Below are positions 5,106 through 6,813 of a DNA stretch of 6,813 bases, piece by piece (within the stretch, counting starts at the first letter, position 1; the number at the start of each line of letters is the position of its first letter). The position numbers and the translations under genes were made by a program. Below the pieces are notes generated by a model. That model was not told the origin of the DNA. It saw only the letters and a list, made by a program, of their open reading frames with translations, and did not search any database. Source of the stretch: Bacteroidales bacterium (GTDB taxonomy: Bacteria; Bacteroidota; Bacteroidia; Bacteroidales; ML635J-15); contig SLSH01000091.1 in the NCBI GenBank assembly GCA_007130555.1, forward strand, positions 1 through 6,813, written 5' to 3'.

Positions 5106-6230
5106 ATGAAAATACCAATGGTTGACTTAAAATCGCAGTATCTGGAAATTAAGGACGAAATTAATGAAGGCATTTCAAGAGTTATTGAAAATACAAGTTT
5201 TATCAATGGACCTGATGTAAAAGAATTTGCAGGCGAACTGGCTGATTATTTAAAGGTAAAACATGTTATCCCTTGTGCAAACGGAACAGATGCTCTGCAG
5301 GTTGCGATGATGGCTTTAAATTTACAGCAGGGAGACGAAGTAATTACAACAGGTTTTACTTTTATTGCTACAGTAGAAGTTATTGCTTTGTTAAAATTAA
5401 CCCCCGTACTTGTTGATGTTGATCCAGACACATTTAACATAGACCCTGATGAAATAGAAAAAGCAGTAACTTCAAAAACAAAAGCAATAGTACCTGTGCA
5501 TCTGTTTGGTCAATGTGCAGATATGGACAAAATAATGGAAATTGCAGAAAAACATAATCTTTACGTTATTGAAGATACTGCACAGGCTATAGGAGCTGAT
5601 TTTACCGATAAAAACGGAAATATCAGAAAAGCGGGAACTATCGGACATATAGGATGTACTTCATTTTTTCCGTCAAAAAATCTCGGTTGCTACGGCGACG
5701 GAGGAGCAATTTTTACCAATGACGATAAACTTAATGAAAAAATAAGATCTATAGTAAATCACGGAATGAAAGTACGCTACTATCACGACATGATTGGCGT
5801 CAATTCTCGTCTGGATACGTTTCAGGCTGTCGTACTTAGAGCAAAATTAAAACATCTTGATAAATATAATAATGTCCGCCGATATGCTGCCGATTATTAC
5901 GATAAAGCATTTAAAAATTGCGAAAGACTAATAACTCCCGAAAGACTTCATAAATCAACACATACTTTTCATCAATATACCTTAAAAACCATAGATGTTG
6001 ACAGAAAAAAATTACAGGAACATTTAAACAATAGAGGAATTGCCTCTGCAATTTATTATCCCGTACCGATGCATAAACAAAAAGCTTTTCAGGAATTTAA
6101 TTGTGCCGGAAAATCTTATCCTGTAACCGAAGAATTATGTAAAACTGTCATTTCGTTACCGGTTAATTCGGAATTAAATGATGATATATTAAAGTATATA
6201 ACGGATGCAGTAATTGGATTTATCAGATAA
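5106..6230 (+). CDS. wbpE: DegT/DnrJ/EryC1/StrS sugar aminotransferase, WbpE-like
   Basis: A 374-aa cytoplasmic PLP enzyme of fold type I. The ATG at 5106 gives MKIPMVDLKSQY, the usual family start; an in-frame TTG at 5079 lies within the promoter. Family marks in order are INGPDVKEF, CANGTDALQ (PLP phosphate contact), GDEVITTGFTFIAT, VPVHLFGQCADM, VIEDTAQAIGA with Asp157 for the pyridine nitrogen, TSFFPSKNLGCYGDGG with the Schiff-base Lys191, and VGxNSRLDTFQA-like GVNSRLDTFQAVVL. The length and the SFFPSKNLGCYGDGGAIFTNDD segment match WbpE/WlbC, which aminate a UDP-3-keto sugar acid for O-antigen synthesis. Other amino sugars are possible, since substrate cannot be told from motifs alone. 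No other polysaccharide gene adjoins it. It seems to be a single-gene unit with its own promoter, bracketed by the 54-bp direct repeats. Confidence 0.9.
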   Translation: MKIPMVDLKSQYLEIKDEINEGISRVIENTSFINGPDVKEFAGELADYLKVKHVIPCANGTDALQVAMMALNLQQGDEVITTGFTFIATVEVIALLKLTPVLVDVDPDTFNIDPDEIEKAVTSKTKAIVPVHLFGQCADMDKIMEIAEKHNLYVIEDTAQAIGADFTDKNGNIRKAGTIGHIGCTSFFPSKNLGCYGDGGAIFTNDDKLNEKIRSIVNHGMKVRYYHDMIGVNSRLDTFQAVVLRAKLKHLDKYNNVRRYAADYYDKAFKNCERLITPERLHKSTHTFHQYTLKTIDVDRKKLQEHLNNRGIASAIYYPVPMHKQKAFQEFNCAGKSYPVTEELCKTVISLPVNSELNDDILKYITDAVIGFIR

Positions 6231-6339
6231 TACTTGATTTTTTTAGAATTTCTTCCATTTCTGATTGTATTTTTTCTGCCTCTTGTTTTGTGCATTGGGG
6301 CACACACTTCTGAATTAAATTTATATCTTTCTTATTACC
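6223..6339 (-). pseudogene. C-terminal remnant of an unidentified minus-strand gene
   Basis: On the minus strand, 38 codons are open from 6339 down to a TGA at 6223-6225. They encode a hydrophilic, helix-like peptide, GNKKDINLIQKC, then VPQCTKQEAEKIQ, then SEMEEILKKSSII. There is no ATG except one near the end, and an in-frame stop lies just upstream inside the repeat. The open frame begins within 3 bp of the repeat boundary at 6336. That is what is expected if the repeat, or a deletion next to it, removed the rest of the gene. The stop overlaps the 3' end of the converging aminotransferase by 8 bp. I do not recognise the family; it could be a chance frame. Confidence 0.4.
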
Positions 6340-6516
6340 TTAAATCCGCAAGTAGTTTACTACTGCATGTCTGAACTGTATGCCATCTGCGGAAATGCTC
6401 AACATTCCGCTCCTCACCGTAACTACGGCTACGATTACGGTGCTCATGCCTGCGCTTCCCGCATCTGTCAAACATTTCAGCCCTTCGCTACGCAAACCAC
6501 TTGCGGATTTAAGGTA
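6336..6516. repeat. 181-bp snap-back palindromic element, full copy
   Basis: The terminal arm TACCTTAAATCCGCAAGT (6336-6353) is perfectly complementary to 6499-6516. After one mismatch, GTTT (6355-6358) pairs with AAAC (6494-6497), so 22 of 23 end pairs match. Two inner hairpins are visible: GCGGAAATG (6389-6397) with CATTCCGC (6403-6410) and one bulged A, and CACCGTAA (6415-6422) with TTACGGTG (6435-6442). It is clearly richer in GC than its surroundings and has no open reading frame. Its first 54 bp inside the end (6343-6396) recur exactly at 4748-4801. It behaves like a non-autonomous mobile palindrome. Confidence 0.75.
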
Positions 6517-6544
6517 TTATAAAAAGCTTATACAATAATTAAAC

Positions 6545-6595
6545 TGTTCCGACAAACGAACAGCTATATTTTAATCATTATGCAAAGTCGGAACA
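6545..6595. repeat. Inverted repeat with two alternative pairings
   Basis: TGTTCCGAC (6545-6553) is the perfect complement of GTCGGAACA (6587-6595). The same left arm can instead form a local hairpin, CTGTTC (6544-6549) with GAACAG (6558-6563), so two structures compete. No coding frame covers it. Confidence 0.5.
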
Positions 6596-6616
6596 CCGCT
6601 TTATGTCGCATCTTAT

Positions 6617-6656
6617 ACAAAACCGCCAACAGCTTTGATGTTGGCAGTGGTTTTGT
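6617..6656. repeat. 15-bp hairpin with a 3-nt bulge
   Basis: ACAAAACC (6617-6624) pairs with GGTTTTGT (6649-6656), and GCCAACA (6625-6631) pairs with TGTTGGC (6639-6645). AGT (6646-6648) is bulged and the loop is 7 nt. The stem is strong, but no T-tract follows directly on the plus strand, so a terminator role is doubtful. Confidence 0.55.
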
Positions 6657-6657
6657 T

Positions 6658-6694
6658 AATGCCGACACAATTTTTTTATACAACTGTCGGTATT
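6658..6694. repeat. 10-bp hairpin with a T-rich loop
   Basis: AATGCCGACA (6658-6667) pairs with TGTCGGTATT (6685-6694), with one G-T wobble and a 17-nt loop containing a run of seven T. It starts 2 nt after the previous hairpin and shares two bases with the next one. Confidence 0.5.
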
Positions 6695-6804
6695 AGAATT
6701 TGCGTTAAGAAAATTATGGTGATTGTCGTTAAGAAATTCAGACTGTTTGAGCAGAGCGAGTTTCTGAATTTTAGACAATTACCATAATTTTTAGCAAATT
6801 CTAA
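6693..6804. repeat. 112-bp imperfect palindrome, MITE-like
   Basis: Four paired blocks follow one another: TTAGAATTTGC (6693-6703) with 6794-6804, AAAATTATGGT (6710-6720) with 6781-6791, ATTGTC (6722-6727) with 6774-6779, and AAATTCAGA (6734-6742) with 6763-6771. That gives 37 Watson-Crick pairs and one G-T wobble around a 20-nt loop. Two internal loops have the same make-up: GTTAAG on the left arm (6704-6709 and 6728-6733) against TA on the right arm. There is no open frame. It could be a MITE, a REP-family element, or the gene of a structured RNA. Confidence 0.65.
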
Positions 6805-6813
6805 GCGGCGACA

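Noticed and set aside
5246..5440. Minus-strand open frame of 64 codons inside the aminotransferase
   Set aside because: It is antisense to the conserved PLP-binding part of a clear enzyme; its Ser/Thr/Val-rich content is a shadow.
6116..6307. Minus-strand open frame of 63 codons across the aminotransferase 3' end
   Set aside because: It overlaps 115 bp of the aminotransferase. The neighbouring frame (6223-6339) gives a more protein-like peptide ending at a natural convergent stop.
6617..6694. Intrinsic terminators
   Set aside because: The stems are strong, but neither is followed by a U-tract on the plus strand; the T-run at about 6671-6677 lies inside the loop of the second hairpin. No gene ends just upstream.

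Overview
The window looks like a piece of a Bacteroidota (Bacteroidetes) chromosome. It is strongly AT-rich, the genes lack clear Shine-Dalgarno sequences, and promoter -7 boxes of the Bacteroidetes type TAnnTTTG stand before four of the genes. The two-component pair also closely resembles RprX/RprY of Bacteroides. The genus cannot be read from the sequence.

Layout. Positions 1-2180 look like accessory DNA. Two unrelated single genes each follow an almost identical 60-bp promoter segment (76-135 and 1343-1402). The first (257-1234) is an AbiTii-like domain fused to a phospholipase-D-type nuclease domain, a plausible abortive-infection or anti-phage effector. The second (1488-2018) is a small secreted protein with the cysteine pattern of a TIMP/netrin (NTR) module. 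Three hairpins (2032-2172) and three 22-bp iterons (2198-2284) follow. Positions 2420-4733 hold an RprX-like histidine kinase and an RprY-like response regulator that overlap by 4 bp. They sit behind three helically phased GTTAA boxes and a promoter so close to the ATG that the mRNA may be leaderless. Positions 4748-5020 hold a repeat fused in frame to the remnant of a HEPN-domain gene. Positions 5106-6230 hold an intact WbpE-like sugar aminotransferase. From 6223 to the end there is a truncated minus-strand gene tail, a 181-bp snap-back repeat that shares 54 identical bp with the repeat at 4748, and a chain of four further hairpins. The last of these is a 112-bp imperfect palindrome.

How it fits together. 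The kinase and regulator form one operon that probably regulates itself through the GTTAA boxes. The aminotransferase has its own promoter and would serve a nucleotide-sugar pathway for surface polysaccharide. No other gene of that pathway is in view. The rest reads as a mobile, decaying zone: a probable defence gene, a HEPN fragment, a gene truncated at a repeat boundary, and several palindromic repeats. The best candidates for something undescribed are the AbiTii-PLD gene with its duplicated promoter and paired palindromes, and the hairpin chain at 6336-6804.
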